DNA of 64,000 nucleotides from Demequina zhanjiangensis (GCF_030418315.1 NZ_JAUHPV010000006.1:124001-188000); one strand, 5' to 3'. Shown: positions 44,332 through 55,072, numbered from the stretch's first letter. Notes: generated by a model not told the origin, from the sequence alone. Program-made: numbers and translations.

Positions 44332-44739
44332 CTAGGCGCCCGGGAGGTCCGTCATGTCGGCCTCGGTGAGGCAGATCCAGTTGCCTGCAGGATCCTTGAT
44401 CCACGCGGAGGCGGGCATGCCCTCCACGCCTCGCGCCACGCCCCGCTCGTCGGTCCATTCGAGCGGCTCGGGCTTGACCCCGGCGGCGTCCAGGGCGTCC
44501 ACCGCCGCGTCGACATCGCTGACGGTGAGCGTGAGCACGGTGTGCGTGGCAGGCACGTGGTCGTCCTTGAGGTAGACGAAGGCTGCGGTGTCGCCCGCGA
44601 AGCGCAGCGCGAACGCGTCCTCGACGCCGATCGTGTCGGGTCCGAGCACGTCGAGACCGAGCGTGGTGCCGTAGAACGCGAGAGCGTCGTCGATCGAGTT
44701 CGTGGAGAACGTCGCGACGGCCTTGGCTTCCTTGAACAT
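44332..44739 (-). CDS. VOC-family (glyoxalase-fold) protein
   Basis: A 135-residue vicinal-oxygen-chelate protein with two beta-alpha-beta-beta-beta halves (FSTNSIDDALAFYGTTLGLD and LTVSDVDAAVDALDAAGVK) and the end IKDPAGNWICLTE. Single-domain members dimerise to bind a metal and act as glyoxalases, dioxygenases or resistance proteins. Several usual His/Glu ligands are not obvious, so the reaction is open. The ATG at 44739 has GGAG 6 nt upstream. Confidence 0.8.
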   Translation of the reverse strand: MFKEAKAVATFSTNSIDDALAFYGTTLGLDVLGPDTIGVEDAFALRFAGDTAAFVYLKDDHVPATHTVLTLTVSDVDAAVDALDAAGVKPEPLEWTDERGVARGVEGMPASAWIKDPAGNWICLTEADMTDLPGA

Positions 44740-44852
44740 GGGGGACTCCGATCCGGGCACCGCGGCGTGCCGACCGCCGGCAGCCGCACGGTCCCCCTCC
44801 AGTGTGCTCCCTCACCCCAGGCGGCGCTGGGCGAGGGAGCACACCGCGAGAG

Positions 44853-46493
44853 TCAGTCCTCGAGCACCTGAGCGCGCAGGGTGGTCAGGGGGACCGAGCC
44901 GTAGCGCAGCACCCGGTCGTGGAAGTCGCGGATGTCGAAGTCCTCGGCCTTCTCCGCCTCGGCGCGGATCGCCTGGATCTCCAGGCGTCCCACCATGTAC
45001 GAGAGGGCCTGACCCGGCCACGCGATGTAGCGGTCGATCTCCTGCGCCACGTGGGCGGCGTCGATCGGGGAGTGGTCCACCATGTACTGGATGGCCTGGT
45101 CCCGGGTCCAGCCGAGCGCGTGCATGCCCGTGTCGACCACCAGGCGGCACGCGCGCATCGAGTCGTTGAGCAGCATGCCGACGCGAGCCATGGGCGTCGA
45201 GTACAGGCCCATCTCGTCGGACAGGCGCTCCGAGTAGAGCGCCCAGCCCTCGACGTAGGCGGTGTTGTGGAACTCGCGCTGGACCTTGTGCAGGTTCTCG
45301 TCCTCGGCGGCGAGCGCGATCTGCAGGTGGTGGCCAGGGATCGCCTCGTGGAAGGTGAGTCCCTCGAGCTCGTACGTGGACCAGGCCGACGGGTCGGAGG
45401 TCTTCACGTAGAACGCGGGCTGCTTGCCCGTCTCAGGGTCCGGGCCGGAGTAGTAGCCCATGGGGCCGAAGTCGGTCGGGTTCGCGGTGCACTTGGACTT
45501 CGGCAGCGCGCCGAACCACTCCTTGGAGGCCTCCTCCGCGCGGGCGAGCGCCTTGGTCGCATCGGCGATCAGCGTCTCCGCGGAGTCGTAGCGCAGCGAC
45601 GGATCGTCGCGCAGGCGTGCATAGATCTCCTGCACGTCGTCGGAGCCGACGAGCGGGCCGGCGAGCTCGCGGTACTCCTCCTCGAGTCGTGCGACCTGGT
45701 CGAGCCCGAGCTGGTGGAGCTCCTCAGGGGACTTGTCGAGCAGCAGGTTCGCCCAGATCTGGTCCTTGTACAGGTCGAGGCCGCCTTCGAGGTGCACCAC
45801 GCCAGGCTTGTCGTCCGGCCGACCGCGCTCGGCGAGCACGAGCATCCGGGTCCGGTACTGCGCGAGGCCCGGACGCACGTGGACGCGGACCACCTCCTGG
45901 AGACGTTCCTTCCAGGCGGCGGCCTCCGCCTCGTCGAACGACGTGGGCGCGGCCTGGGCGCACAGGCGCTCGTCAGGGCCGGCAGGGGTGGCGAGGTAGT
46001 CCTCGACCTGCTCCGCCGTCATGCGCAGGTGGCTCGCGAGCGTGACGCGGCCCGCGTCCGCGGCGGCGTCGGCCACGTCCATGAGCTGCTCGAACATGGC
46101 GGGCATGGTCTCGAGCTTGGTCAGGTAGTTCTCGCCGTCCTCGGCGGTGTTGAGCGGGAAGCCCGTGATGAAGGAGAACATCAGCTCGAGCAGGCCCACG
46201 CGGGGGTTCATGAAGTCGAGCTCGGGTCCGTAGTCGTAGCCGAGCGCCGCGGCGCGTGCGCTTGTGGCCACGACGTCGCGGAGAGCGCGCGCGGCCGGGT
46301 CGCCCTCGACGTCGACCTCCTCGGCCGCCTTGGCGAGCGCGAGGAACTTCGACTGGAATCCGGCGCGCGCCTCGGGGGACAGGTCATCCCACTCAGCCAG
46401 GTGGTCGAGCTTGCCGTCCCACATCTGCGAGATGGGGCTGCTCGACTTGGCGAGCGCGTAGAAATCGTCTGCGATCTGCTCCAGTGCTGTCAT
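44853..46493 (-). CDS. DUF885 family metallohydrolase
   Basis: A 546-residue cytoplasmic protein of the DUF885 family, related to zinc peptidases. HEAIPGHH (residues 382-389) is the conserved metal-binding stretch, and Glu in YVEGWALYSE about 30 residues later is the probable third ligand. I chose the second ATG (46493) because TAGCGT on this strand ends 7 nt before it and no ribosome site exists, so a leaderless mRNA starts there; the ATG two codons up is the alternative. Substrate unknown, probably peptides. Confidence 0.88.
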   Translation of the reverse strand: MTALEQIADDFYALAKSSSPISQMWDGKLDHLAEWDDLSPEARAGFQSKFLALAKAAEEVDVEGDPAARALRDVVATSARAAALGYDYGPELDFMNPRVGLLELMFSFITGFPLNTAEDGENYLTKLETMPAMFEQLMDVADAAADAGRVTLASHLRMTAEQVEDYLATPAGPDERLCAQAAPTSFDEAEAAAWKERLQEVVRVHVRPGLAQYRTRMLVLAERGRPDDKPGVVHLEGGLDLYKDQIWANLLLDKSPEELHQLGLDQVARLEEEYRELAGPLVGSDDVQEIYARLRDDPSLRYDSAETLIADATKALARAEEASKEWFGALPKSKCTANPTDFGPMGYYSGPDPETGKQPAFYVKTSDPSAWSTYELEGLTFHEAIPGHHLQIALAAEDENLHKVQREFHNTAYVEGWALYSERLSDEMGLYSTPMARVGMLLNDSMRACRLVVDTGMHALGWTRDQAIQYMVDHSPIDAAHVAQEIDRYIAWPGQALSYMVGRLEIQAIRAEAEKAEDFDIRDFHDRVLRYGSVPLTTLRAQVLED

Positions 46494-46500
46494 GCCCATG

Positions 46501-46506
46501 ACGCTA
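46501..46506 (-). promoter_or_regulatory. -10 element of the DUF885 gene, leaderless start
   Basis: TAGCGT on the minus strand ends 7 nt before the ATG at 46493. The more upstream ATG (46499) would lie inside the promoter. Confidence 0.45.
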
Positions 46507-46568
46507 CAACGGTTCGCCGGGTGGGTGCGTCGATGGTGGACAGGTCCCCAGCGTGCGTCGGGGCCGCC

Positions 46569-48434
46569 TCACTCCTCGGTGCGGTACGGGTCGAGCGCCT
46601 GAAGCGCTGCGACCTGCTCCTCGGGCGTGAGGACGCCCTCGTGGGGTCCGTCCGCCTCCACCAGGACGGCCTCAGAGGAGGCGACGTGCTCCTCGGCGGC
46701 GGCATGGATCGCCTCGATCCTCGCGAGCTCCTGCTCGGCGGCAACCTGCGCGGCCCTTGCCACCTCGGCGGCACGCTGCGCGGCGAGGACGGCCGCCTGC
46801 TTCGATCCCGGCTTCGGGCGCCGCCGCAGGGGACGCGCCTCGTGGGCGAGCAGTGCGTTGACGCGGGGGCGCGCCCACGCGGTCGCCATGCGGGACCGTC
46901 CCTCGGCGCCGCTCTGCTGCGCGGCGTTCTGGCCGACGGCCCAGGCGGCCGCGATGGGTCGATGCGCGTGGGACTCGGTGCGGCGCGACCACTCGCCGCG
47001 CCTCTGCCGCAGCTCCTCACGCTGCTGGAGCGCCATGCGGACCTGGCGGGGCACCTCGAGCCTGCGGACCACCTTGGGGTCCACGGTGGCGACGACGACC
47101 GCCGCGATGACGGTCAGGCCGAGCGACACGAGCGGCAGGACCGACAGCCCGTACGCGGAGACCAGCGCTGCGCCCACGAGAGGGCCGAGCGCCGCGCCGA
47201 TGTTGGCGGTGACCATGTAGAGCGATGAGCCGATGTCGGTGCGCCACGGCGTGTGGCGCATTGCCCAGTTGAGGAGTCCGGTCACGAGCACGGCCCATCC
47301 CGCGGACACGACGATCTGCCCGAGCAGCGCCGCCCACGGCTGCCCGATGGCATAGAGCACCCACGAGGCACCGACGCCGAGCACGCCGAGCCCCACCGTC
47401 TGCACGGCGTGCTTGGCAAGGAACGAGCCGATCATCAGGGTGGATGCGACGCCGACGAGGCCGCCGAGCGCGAACAGCAGCGGCACGACGGACGAGGGGA
47501 CGCCGGCGGCGTCGGTGTAGAACGAGACGATGTAGGTCCAGGTGATGGCCATGCCCACCTGCATCGCGAGGGTGACGCCGAGCACGCGGATGAAGTGCTT
47601 GAGCGAGGGCACGTCACCGATGGTGTGCTTGGTCGGACGCTCCTCCTTGTCCTCCGGTGAGTCGTCCATGCCGGTGTCGATGCGGCCGGGAAGCACGAAG
47701 GCAAGTGCGATCGCGAGCGCCAGTCCGAGCACGGCGAGGCCCCAGTAGGCGACGTGCCATCCGACCGTGTCGCCCGCGAGCGTGACGAGCGGCGTGCCGA
47801 TGACGCCCGCGGCGGCGCTGCCGACGAGGACCCGCGTCACGGTCATGGCACGCAGGTGTGGGGCGAAGAGGCTTGCGGCTGTGGGCGCGACGATGCCCCA
47901 GAAGAGTCCGTGCGCGATCGCGGTGACGACGCGGCCCGCGGCGAGCTGGGCGAACGAGCCTGCGGTCGCCGCGATGGTGACGCCGACGGTCCAGACGGCG
48001 AACGTCGCCGTCAGGGTCGTGCGGGCGGCGAACCGCGACGAGAGCATCGTGAGCGGCACTGCGGAGACGACCACGGTGAGCGCGAACGCCGTGGCGAGCA
48101 GGCCGACCTGCGCCACCTGGATGCCGAGCCCCGCAGCGATGGCCGGGGTCAGGGCGACGACGGAGCCCTCGTTGACGCCGGCCGCGAAGGCGGCGACGGC
48201 GAGCACCCACAGCGCCGCCTTCGCGCGCCGCGGGGACAGCGTGAGCGACTCGAGCGAGCGGACCCCGGGCTGCGGCTCGTCGACGACGATCGACTCGACC
48301 GCGCCGATGACCGGGATCGCTACGGTCGTGGGCTCAGGGTCGTATCGCTCCGGCGGCGCGGGGTGCGCGGGCGCGTCGGACTGCAGGAGCTCGTCGAGCG
48401 CCGGCATCTCCAGCGTGCGGGTCGAGGCGGACAA
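46569..48434 (-). CDS. MFS transporter with long helical C-terminal tail (copy 1)
   Basis: A 621-residue DHA1-type MFS protein with an N-terminal Pro-rich leader, 12 helices (about residues 70-460) and a cytoplasmic tail of about 150 residues rich in Arg, Ala and Glu (KQAAVLAAQRAAEVARAAQ). The extreme end, ALQALDPYRTEE, is nearly the same in the tandem paralogue. LNWAMRHTPWRTDIGSSLYM is the signature shared by all three paralogues here. The TTG at 48434 aligns with the paralogue's start and has GGAAAA 7 nt upstream. Substrate unknown. Confidence 0.8.
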   Translation of the reverse strand: MSASTRTLEMPALDELLQSDAPAHPAPPERYDPEPTTVAIPVIGAVESIVVDEPQPGVRSLESLTLSPRRAKAALWVLAVAAFAAGVNEGSVVALTPAIAAGLGIQVAQVGLLATAFALTVVVSAVPLTMLSSRFAARTTLTATFAVWTVGVTIAATAGSFAQLAAGRVVTAIAHGLFWGIVAPTAASLFAPHLRAMTVTRVLVGSAAAGVIGTPLVTLAGDTVGWHVAYWGLAVLGLALAIALAFVLPGRIDTGMDDSPEDKEERPTKHTIGDVPSLKHFIRVLGVTLAMQVGMAITWTYIVSFYTDAAGVPSSVVPLLFALGGLVGVASTLMIGSFLAKHAVQTVGLGVLGVGASWVLYAIGQPWAALLGQIVVSAGWAVLVTGLLNWAMRHTPWRTDIGSSLYMVTANIGAALGPLVGAALVSAYGLSVLPLVSLGLTVIAAVVVATVDPKVVRRLEVPRQVRMALQQREELRQRRGEWSRRTESHAHRPIAAAWAVGQNAAQQSGAEGRSRMATAWARPRVNALLAHEARPLRRRPKPGSKQAAVLAAQRAAEVARAAQVAAEQELARIEAIHAAAEEHVASSEAVLVEADGPHEGVLTPEEQVAALQALDPYRTEE

Positions 48435-48718
48435 CGGCGGTTTTCCAATGCTGTCGTGAGGTGGTCGGGGCAAGTCTGTGGGCCCCGGCGAGGGGGCGGA
48501 AGAGGGGGGAGTGTGGGCGTCGTCTCAGAGCCGGATTGCGGGGGTCCGGAACCCGGAGAACGACGCACTTGAGTGTACGGTTCCTGGCCCCCGGATGTCG
48601 ACGGGATGGGGACCTCCGGTGACGCACTGCACACCCGCTGCCCGTGCGTCGGCCGTGGGGCTCTTTTCAGGGGTCTTCCAGGGGGAACCGCGTCACCGTG
48701 CCCGAGGCTGAGCGTGCG

Positions 48719-50458
48719 TCAGCCGTCCTCGCGATAGGGGTCGAGCGCCTGCAGCTGCGCGACGTGCATATCGGCGGCTGCGCGGGCCGTGTCGGCGGCG
48801 TATCGGGTGGCGCGAGCCATCCCGTCCGAGGTGCCCCTGCTGACGGCCTTCGCACCGCGTCCGACGCTGCGCGCACCGGTCTCGACGCCGCGCGCCGTGG
48901 ACCGGCTCGCCGCGACCGCTCCGCGTGTCAGGGAGCGGGCTCCCGTGCCTGCATGGCGGGCCGCCGCCTGGCCCACGGACCAGGCCGCCGCGATCGGTCG
49001 GGGGCCGTCGGGGCGGGTCCGGCGGCGCCACTCCTCGCGGCGGGAGCGAAGGTCCTCGCGCCGCTGCAGGGCCACGCGGACCTGGCGCGAGACCGCGAGA
49101 CGGCGGCGCACCTTGGGGTCCACGGTGCCGACGATGATCCCGGCGACGATAGTGAGCGCAAGCGATACGAGGGGGAGAAACGCGAGGCCGAGCGTCGCGA
49201 GGGCGGCGCCGCCGAGCAACGGTCCGACGGCTGCGCCCGAGTTCGCGGTCATCATGTAGGTGCTGGCGCCCACGTCGGTGCGCCACGGCGTATGCCGCAT
49301 GGCCCAGTTGAGCAGGGCGGCGACGAGCACCGCCCAGCCGGCTGCCTGGAAGATCTGCCCCGCGACGGCGCCCCAGGAGGTGCCGGTGGCGAGCAGCACC
49401 CAGGCGCCGGCGATCCCGAGGATCCCGAGTCCGACGCTCTGCACCGCGCGGCGCGCGAGGAACGGTCCGATGGCCAAGGTGGCGGCGACACCCACGATGC
49501 CTCCCAGCGCGAACAGCACAGGGATGCTCGGCGTCGGCATGCCAGCGACGTCCGCGTAGAACGACGCGATGTAGGTCCAGGTGGCCGTCATCGCGACCTG
49601 CGCGGTGAATGTCGCGGTCAGGACGCGGATGAAGTGGGGAAGCGAGGGAACGTCGCCGCGGGTGTGCTGCACGGGCGCGTCCTCGTCCTCGAGGTCCTCG
49701 CCGCGCGGCGGTGACGGCAGGGTGAGCGCGAGCGCCACCGCAAGGAGGACTCCGATCGCCGTGAACCCCCAGTAGGGCGCCTGCCAGCCGATCTGCTCCC
49801 CGGCCACGGTGATCAGCGGCGTGCCGATGACGCCCGCCGCTGCGCCTCCGACCATGATCCGCGTCACGGTCATGGCGCGCAGATGCGGTGCGAACAGGTT
49901 CGCGGCGGTAGGCGCCACGAGCGCCCAGAACAGCGCATGCGCGGCCGCGGAGACGACGCGACCTCCCGCGAGCTGACCGAAGGAGCCGGCGGACGCGGCG
50001 ATTCCGACCCCCACGGTCCACACCGCGAGCGTGGCCGTCAGGGTCGCGCGGGGCGAGAAACGAGAGCTCAGCAGGGTCAGAGGCACGGCCGCGACCACCA
50101 CGGTGAGCGCGAACGCCGTCGCGAGGATGCCCACCTGAGCCACGGAGACGCCCAGGCCGGATGCGATCGCGGGGCTCAGCGCCACGATCGACGCCTCGTT
50201 CGCACCGGTCGCGAAGGCGCCCGCTGCGAGGACCGTCAGCGCGATCTTCGCCCGGCGCGGGGACAGCGTGAGGGATGCGGTGGAGCGCAGCCCGGGCTCG
50301 GGCTCGTCCATGACGAACGCCTCGGTGCCGCCCGCGACAGGGATCGCCGCGGTCGTGGGCTCCGGCTCGTGCGCGTCCGTGTGGGCGTGCGGCGGCTCCT
50401 CACGGTCGAGGACGTGATCGAGCGCAGGAAGCTCGAGGGTGCGGGTGTGCGAGGACAC
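48719..50458 (-). CDS. MFS transporter with long C-terminal tail (copy 2)
   Basis: A 579-residue paralogue of the next gene downstream, sharing the leader (TRTLELPALDHVL), the 12 helices and the end QLQALDPYREDG. Its tail differs: an Ala/Arg/Ser repeat region (GARSLTRGAVAASRSTARG). GTG at 50458 is supported by AGAGGAAA 7 nt upstream. The pair arose by tandem duplication; each probably has its own promoter because 284 nt separate them. Likely exporters of a small molecule or sugar. Confidence 0.88.
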   Translation of the reverse strand: MSSHTRTLELPALDHVLDREEPPHAHTDAHEPEPTTAAIPVAGGTEAFVMDEPEPGLRSTASLTLSPRRAKIALTVLAAGAFATGANEASIVALSPAIASGLGVSVAQVGILATAFALTVVVAAVPLTLLSSRFSPRATLTATLAVWTVGVGIAASAGSFGQLAGGRVVSAAAHALFWALVAPTAANLFAPHLRAMTVTRIMVGGAAAGVIGTPLITVAGEQIGWQAPYWGFTAIGVLLAVALALTLPSPPRGEDLEDEDAPVQHTRGDVPSLPHFIRVLTATFTAQVAMTATWTYIASFYADVAGMPTPSIPVLFALGGIVGVAATLAIGPFLARRAVQSVGLGILGIAGAWVLLATGTSWGAVAGQIFQAAGWAVLVAALLNWAMRHTPWRTDVGASTYMMTANSGAAVGPLLGGAALATLGLAFLPLVSLALTIVAGIIVGTVDPKVRRRLAVSRQVRVALQRREDLRSRREEWRRRTRPDGPRPIAAAWSVGQAAARHAGTGARSLTRGAVAASRSTARGVETGARSVGRGAKAVSRGTSDGMARATRYAADTARAAADMHVAQLQALDPYREDG

Positions 50459-50696
50459 GGGGATTTCCTCTTCAAGGGTCGCGGGGCTGGGGCAGAACGC
50501 CGCATCCGCGTCCGGCGGGGCGGCGTGTGAAGGGCAGCGCCGCCCGGCTGGATCTCAGGGATCCTCGGTCATGGTGAACCGGTGCTTCCAGCGTATTGTT
50601 CCCACGCCGCCCGTGTCGAGCATCGGTGACGGGTGTCACAGGCCCTGACCTGGGGCTTCGCTGCGGCGCAGTGCGGCTCGGGGCACCCGTTACACT

Positions 50697-50900
50697 GGAC
50701 GCACCAGCGTCGACCCGGCCATCACCGGCGAGCTTGCGGAAGAAACCCGGCCTCAGCGTCGGGCGGTAGAACCGCACGGGCAGCCCGTCACAGCGTCCGT
50801 CCCGTGGAAGCGGGGCATGAGCGGCCGCGATCCGCCTGCAGGGCAGGGGAGAGCGGCAAGCGAGGTGGTACCGCGCGAGCGGGCCGGTGAGAGCCGGCCG
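50697..50900 (+). ncRNA. T-box riboswitch of ileS
   Basis: GGTGGTACCGCG (50864-50875) is the T-box core that pairs with the uncharged tRNA acceptor end. ATC at 50721-50723 in CCGGCCATCACCGG is the isoleucine specifier in a short stem I, typical of actinobacterial translational T-boxes. TACACT (50691-50696) is the likely -10. Uncharged tRNA-Ile should open the ileS ribosome site. A hairpin GGCCGG-TGAGAG-CCGGCC follows the core. Confidence 0.85.
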
Positions 50901-50951
50901 TGAGCGTCCTCGCAGGAGCCCGGCAGGGCCCCGAGTCGACGCACCACCATC

Positions 50952-50971
50952 GGCGCCTCGCGCGAGGCGCC
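50952..50971 (+). promoter_or_regulatory. Perfect 20-bp palindrome before ileS
   Basis: GGCGCCTCGC and its complement GCGAGGCGCC abut, 24 nt before the ileS ATG and just ahead of the ribosome site GAAGGAAAG. It may be part of the T-box expression platform that hides or exposes the ribosome site. Confidence 0.5.
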
Positions 50972-50994
50972 TCACGCGAAGGAAAGCCCCTCAC

Positions 50995-53900
50995 ATGGCC
51001 GACGCCCGCTATCCGCTTCACCGTCCCGACGCCGAGGTCCCGGCCTCGCCGAGCTTCCCCTCCATCGAGGAGGACGTGCTCGCGTACTGGAAGGAGGACG
51101 GCACCTTCCAGGCGTCGATCGACAATCGTGCGGACGCGGAGGAGTTCGTCTTCTACGACGGCCCGCCCTTCGCGAACGGCCTGCCGCACTACGGCCACCT
51201 GCTCACGGGCTACGTGAAGGACGTGGTGCCGCGCTTCGAGACGATGCGGGGCAAGAAGGTCGAGCGCCGCTTCGGCTGGGACACCCACGGCCTGCCTGCG
51301 GAGCTCGAGGCCGAGCGCATCCTGGGCATCACCGACAAGTCGCAGATCGAGGAGATGGGCATCGCGGCGTTCAACGACGCGTGCAAGACCTCCGTGCTGA
51401 AGTACACGAAGGAGTGGGAGGAGTACGTCACCCGCCAGGCCCGCTGGGTCGACTTCGAGAACGACTACAAGACGCTCGACGTGACGTTCATGGAGTCCGT
51501 CATCTGGGCGTTCAAGTCGCTGTACGACAAGGGCCTCGCCTACGAGGGCTTCCGCGTGCTGCCGTACTGCTGGCGCGACGAGACGCCGCTGTCCAACCAC
51601 GAGCTGCGCATGGACGACGACGTGTACGCGATGCGCCAGGACCCGGCGCTGACGGTGACGTTCCCCCTGGTCGACGGCCCCGGCGACCTTGCCGGCGCCG
51701 AGCTCGTCGTCTGGACCACGACGCCGTGGACGCTCCCCAGCAACCTGGCTGCCGCCGTCGGCGCCGACATCGATTACGTCGTGGTGCGTCCCGTCGAGGG
51801 CGCTTTCGCCGGCCGCAAGCTCGTCTTCGCCGCGTCTCGCGTGGGCGCCTACGCCCGTGAGCTCGGCGAGGACTACGAGACCCTCGCGACGGTCAAGGGT
51901 GCCGAGTTCGACGGCCTCCAGTACACGCCGCCGTTCCCGCACTTCGTGGGCAACGACAACGCGCACCGCGCCTGGGTCGCGGACTTCGTCTCCACCGAGG
52001 ACGGCACCGGCCTGGTGCACCTGGCCCCTTACGGTGAGGACGACCTCGCGCTGCTGGGCGCCAAGGGTGTGCACCCGGTCGAGACGGTGGACGCGAAGGG
52101 CCGCTTCACCGCGCTCGTCCCCGAGTACCAGGGTGTTCAGGTCTTCGAGGCGAACAAGCAGATCATCGCCGACCTCAAGGAGGCGGGCGTCGTCGTCCGT
52201 CACGAGACCTACGACCACAGCTACCCGCACTGCTGGCGCTGCCGCAACCCCCTGATCTACAAGCCCGTGAGCTCATGGTTCATCCGTGTGACCGAGTTCC
52301 GCGACCGCATGGTGGGCCTCAACGAGGACATCACCTGGGTGCCCGAGCACATCAAGCACGGCCAGTTCGGCAAGTGGCTCGAGGGTGCGCGCGACTGGTC
52401 CGTCAGCCGCAACCGCTACTTCGGCACGCCCATCCCCGTGTGGGTGTCCGACGACCCCGAGCACCCGCGCATGGACGTGTACGGCTCGCTCGAGGAGCTC
52501 GAGGCCGACTTCGGGCGCCTGCCGCTCGACGAGAACGGCGAGCCGAACCTGCACCGCCCGTACATCGACGACCTCACGCGCCCCAACCCGGACGACCCGA
52601 CGGGCAAGGCGACCATGCGCCGCATCCCCGACGTGCTCGACGTGTGGTTCGACTCCGGCTCCATGCCCTTCGCGCAGGTGCACTACCCGTTCGAGAACCG
52701 CGAGTGGTTCGACAGCCACAACCCGGCCGACTTCATCGTCGAGTACATCGGGCAGACCCGCGGCTGGTTCTACGTGATGCACACGCTCGCGTCGGCCCTG
52801 TTCGACCGGCCCGCGTTCACCACCTGCATCTCGCACGGCATCGTGCTGGGTGACGACGGCACCAAGATGTCCAAGTCGCGCCGCAACTACCCGGACGTGA
52901 ACGAGGTCTTCCACCGCGACGGCTCCGACGCGATGCGCTGGTTCCTCATGGGCTCGCCCATCCTGCGCGGCGGCAACCTGATCGTCACCGAGCAGGGCAT
53001 CCGCGAGGGCGTCCGCCAGGTGATGCTGCCGCTGTGGTCCACGTACTACTTCTTCACGCTGTACGCGGGCGCCGCGAACGGCGGGGCAGGCGTGCTCGGC
53101 AAGGCCGTGGCCGACGACCGGGTCGCCTCGCTGCCCGTCATGGACCGGTACATGCTCGCCAAGACGGCCGAGCTCGTCGACGGCGTCACCGAGCAGATGG
53201 ATCTGTTCGACGTGCCGGGCGCCTCCGACGCGCTCGCGCAGTACATGGATCTGCTCACCAACTGGTACGTCCGCACCCAGCGCGACCGCTTCTGGGAGGA
53301 GGACGCCGACGCCTTCGACACCCTCTACACGGTCCTCGAGACGGTCTCCCGCCTCGCGGCGCCGCTGCTTCCGCTCACCACGGAGGAGGTGTGGCGCGGA
53401 CTGACCGGCGAGCGCTCGGTGCACCTCACCGACTACCCGGTGGCTCCCGCCGCGTGGCACGACGACACGCTCGGCCACGTCATGGACCAGGTCCGCGAGG
53501 TCGTCTCCTCCGCGCACGCGCTGCGCAAGAAGGAGCAGATCCGCGTCCGTCAGCCGCTGCCCGCGCTCGAGGTCGCCGTCGCCGACCCGACGGCGCTCGA
53601 GCCGTACGCCGCGCTGATCGCGTCCGAGCTCAACGTCAAGGCCGTGACGCTCGTGACCGAGGCCGCGTTCACCGAGGCGAACCCCGTGGAGCGGCGCCTC
53701 ACCGTCAACGCCCGCGCGGCCGGCCCGCGCATCGGCAAGGACGTGCAGGCCGCGATCAAGGGCTCCAAGACCGGCGACTGGTCAGACGCGTCCGGCCAGG
53801 TCGTCTCGGGCGGCATCGCGCTCGTCGAGGGCGAGTACGAGCTCGTCACCGTGATCGGCGGCGAGGGGGACGACGCGCTCGTCGCCTCGGTGCTGCCGGG

Positions 53901-54162
53901 CGGCGGCTTCGTCGCGCTCGACACAGAACTCACGCCCGAGCTCGAGGCCGAGGGCTACGCCCGCGACCTCATCCGCGCGATCCAGGACGAGCGCAAGGCC
54001 GCCGGCCTCAACGTCGGCGACCGCATCGCGCTCACCCTCACGGTGCCCGCCGAGCGGGCCGCGGCCGTCGAGACCCACCGCGACCTGATCGCGGGCGAGG
54101 TGCTCGCCACGTCGGTGTCCGTGACCGAGGGCGAGCAGGCCATCGCAGTCGCGAAGGCCTGA
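50995..54162 (+). CDS. ileS: Isoleucyl-tRNA synthetase
   Basis: A 1055-residue class I synthetase that charges tRNA-Ile. The HIGH motif appears as PHYGH (residues 64-68, in [13 protein letters not shown]) and the KMSKS motif at about residue 624 ([13 protein letters not shown]). Between them is the CP1 editing domain ([17 protein letters not shown]). Length and PHYGH suggest the long, eukaryote-like (IleS2) form that is common in actinobacteria and often naturally mupirocin-resistant; that last point is family knowledge. The ATG at 50995 lies after the T-box. cysM follows by 7 nt. Confidence 0.97.
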   Translation: MADARYPLHRPDAEVPASPSFPSIEEDVLAYWKEDGTFQASIDNRADAEEFVFYDGPPFANGLPHYGHLLTGYVKDVVPRFETMRGKKVERRFGWDTHGLPAELEAERILGITDKSQIEEMGIAAFNDACKTSVLKYTKEWEEYVTRQARWVDFENDYKTLDVTFMESVIWAFKSLYDKGLAYEGFRVLPYCWRDETPLSNHELRMDDDVYAMRQDPALTVTFPLVDGPGDLAGAELVVWTTTPWTLPSNLAAAVGADIDYVVVRPVEGAFAGRKLVFAASRVGAYARELGEDYETLATVKGAEFDGLQYTPPFPHFVGNDNAHRAWVADFVSTEDGTGLVHLAPYGEDDLALLGAKGVHPVETVDAKGRFTALVPEYQGVQVFEANKQIIADLKEAGVVVRHETYDHSYPHCWRCRNPLIYKPVSSWFIRVTEFRDRMVGLNEDITWVPEHIKHGQFGKWLEGARDWSVSRNRYFGTPIPVWVSDDPEHPRMDVYGSLEELEADFGRLPLDENGEPNLHRPYIDDLTRPNPDDPTGKATMRRIPDVLDVWFDSGSMPFAQVHYPFENREWFDSHNPADFIVEYIGQTRGWFYVMHTLASALFDRPAFTTCISHGIVLGDDGTKMSKSRRNYPDVNEVFHRDGSDAMRWFLMGSPILRGGNLIVTEQGIREGVRQVMLPLWSTYYFFTLYAGAANGGAGVLGKAVADDRVASLPVMDRYMLAKTAELVDGVTEQMDLFDVPGASDALAQYMDLLTNWYVRTQRDRFWEEDADAFDTLYTVLETVSRLAAPLLPLTTEEVWRGLTGERSVHLTDYPVAPAAWHDDTLGHVMDQVREVVSSAHALRKKEQIRVRQPLPALEVAVADPTALEPYAALIASELNVKAVTLVTEAAFTEANPVERRLTVNARAAGPRIGKDVQAAIKGSKTGDWSDASGQVVSGGIALVEGEYELVTVIGGEGDDALVASVLPGGGFVALDTELTPELEAEGYARDLIRAIQDERKAAGLNVGDRIALTLTVPAERAAAVETHRDLIAGEVLATSVSVTEGEQAIAVAKA

Positions 54163-54169
54163 CACGCGC

Positions 54170-55072
54170 ATGACGGACGACGCTGGGGTCGCCTTCCCGA
54201 CCCTCTCCGAGATCGTCGGGGACACCCCCGTCGTCCGTCTGCAGCGCCTCGCGCCCGAAGGGACGACGGTGCTCGCCAAGCTGGAGGGCAACAACCCCGC
54301 CGGCTCGGTGAAGGACAGGCCTGCATTCTCGATGATCGCTGCCGCGGAGCGCGATGGACGGATCGTGCCCGGCGACCTGATCGTCGAGGCGACCAGCGGC
54401 AACACCGGCATCGCGCTCGCGGCCGCCGCCGCGGTGCTCGGCTACCGCTTCGTGCTCGTGATCCCCGAGGGCTCCTCGCGTGAACGGCTCGACACGATGC
54501 GCGCCTACGGTGCCGAGGTCGTGGAGACCCCGCGCGAGCAAGGCATGGAGCATGCGCGTGACGTCGCCGAGCAGATCGAGCGCGAACGCGGCGCGGTGCG
54601 CCTCGACCAGTTCTCCAACCCCGCGAATCCTGCCTCGCACGTCGACGCGACGGCGCGCGAGATCTGGGAGCAGACGCACGGGCGCGTGACGCACGTGGTC
54701 TGCACCATGGGGACGACGGGCACCGTCACCGGAGTCTCGCGTGGCATGGCGGCGCTCGCGCCGCACGTGAAGGTCTACGGAGTCCAGCCCGCGCCAGGCG
54801 CCTCGATCCCAGGCATCCGTGCCTGGCCGCAGGAGTACCTGCCCGCGATCTTCGACGACACGTATCTCGCCGGGGTGCGCGAGGTCTCGGGCGAGCGCGC
54901 CATCGAGACCGCGCGAGAGCTCGCCCGGCAGGAAGGCCTGTTGCTGGGCCTCAGCGCGGGTGGTGCGGCCGCCGTCGCTCTCGAGCTCGCCTCCGAGAAC
55001 CCCGGCTCCGTGGTGCTGTTCGTCGCCCCCGACAGGGGAGACAGGTACCTGTCCACAGGAGTGTTCGGCTGA
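54170..55072 (+). CDS. cysM: Cysteine synthase CysM-type
   Basis: A 300-residue PLP enzyme of the cysteine synthase family. K48 in NNPAGSVKDR forms the Schiff base, TSGNTG binds the substrate, and GTTGTVTGVSRG and SAGG bind the phosphate. It makes cysteine from O-acetylserine, O-phosphoserine or thiosulfate; the length and lack of a long C-terminal tail fit CysM. It begins 7 nt after ileS, so it is under T-box control as well, an unusual pairing of isoleucine and cysteine supply. Confidence 0.88.
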   Translation: MTDDAGVAFPTLSEIVGDTPVVRLQRLAPEGTTVLAKLEGNNPAGSVKDRPAFSMIAAAERDGRIVPGDLIVEATSGNTGIALAAAAAVLGYRFVLVIPEGSSRERLDTMRAYGAEVVETPREQGMEHARDVAEQIERERGAVRLDQFSNPANPASHVDATAREIWEQTHGRVTHVVCTMGTTGTVTGVSRGMAALAPHVKVYGVQPAPGASIPGIRAWPQEYLPAIFDDTYLAGVREVSGERAIETARELARQEGLLLGLSAGGAAAVALELASENPGSVVLFVAPDRGDRYLSTGVFG

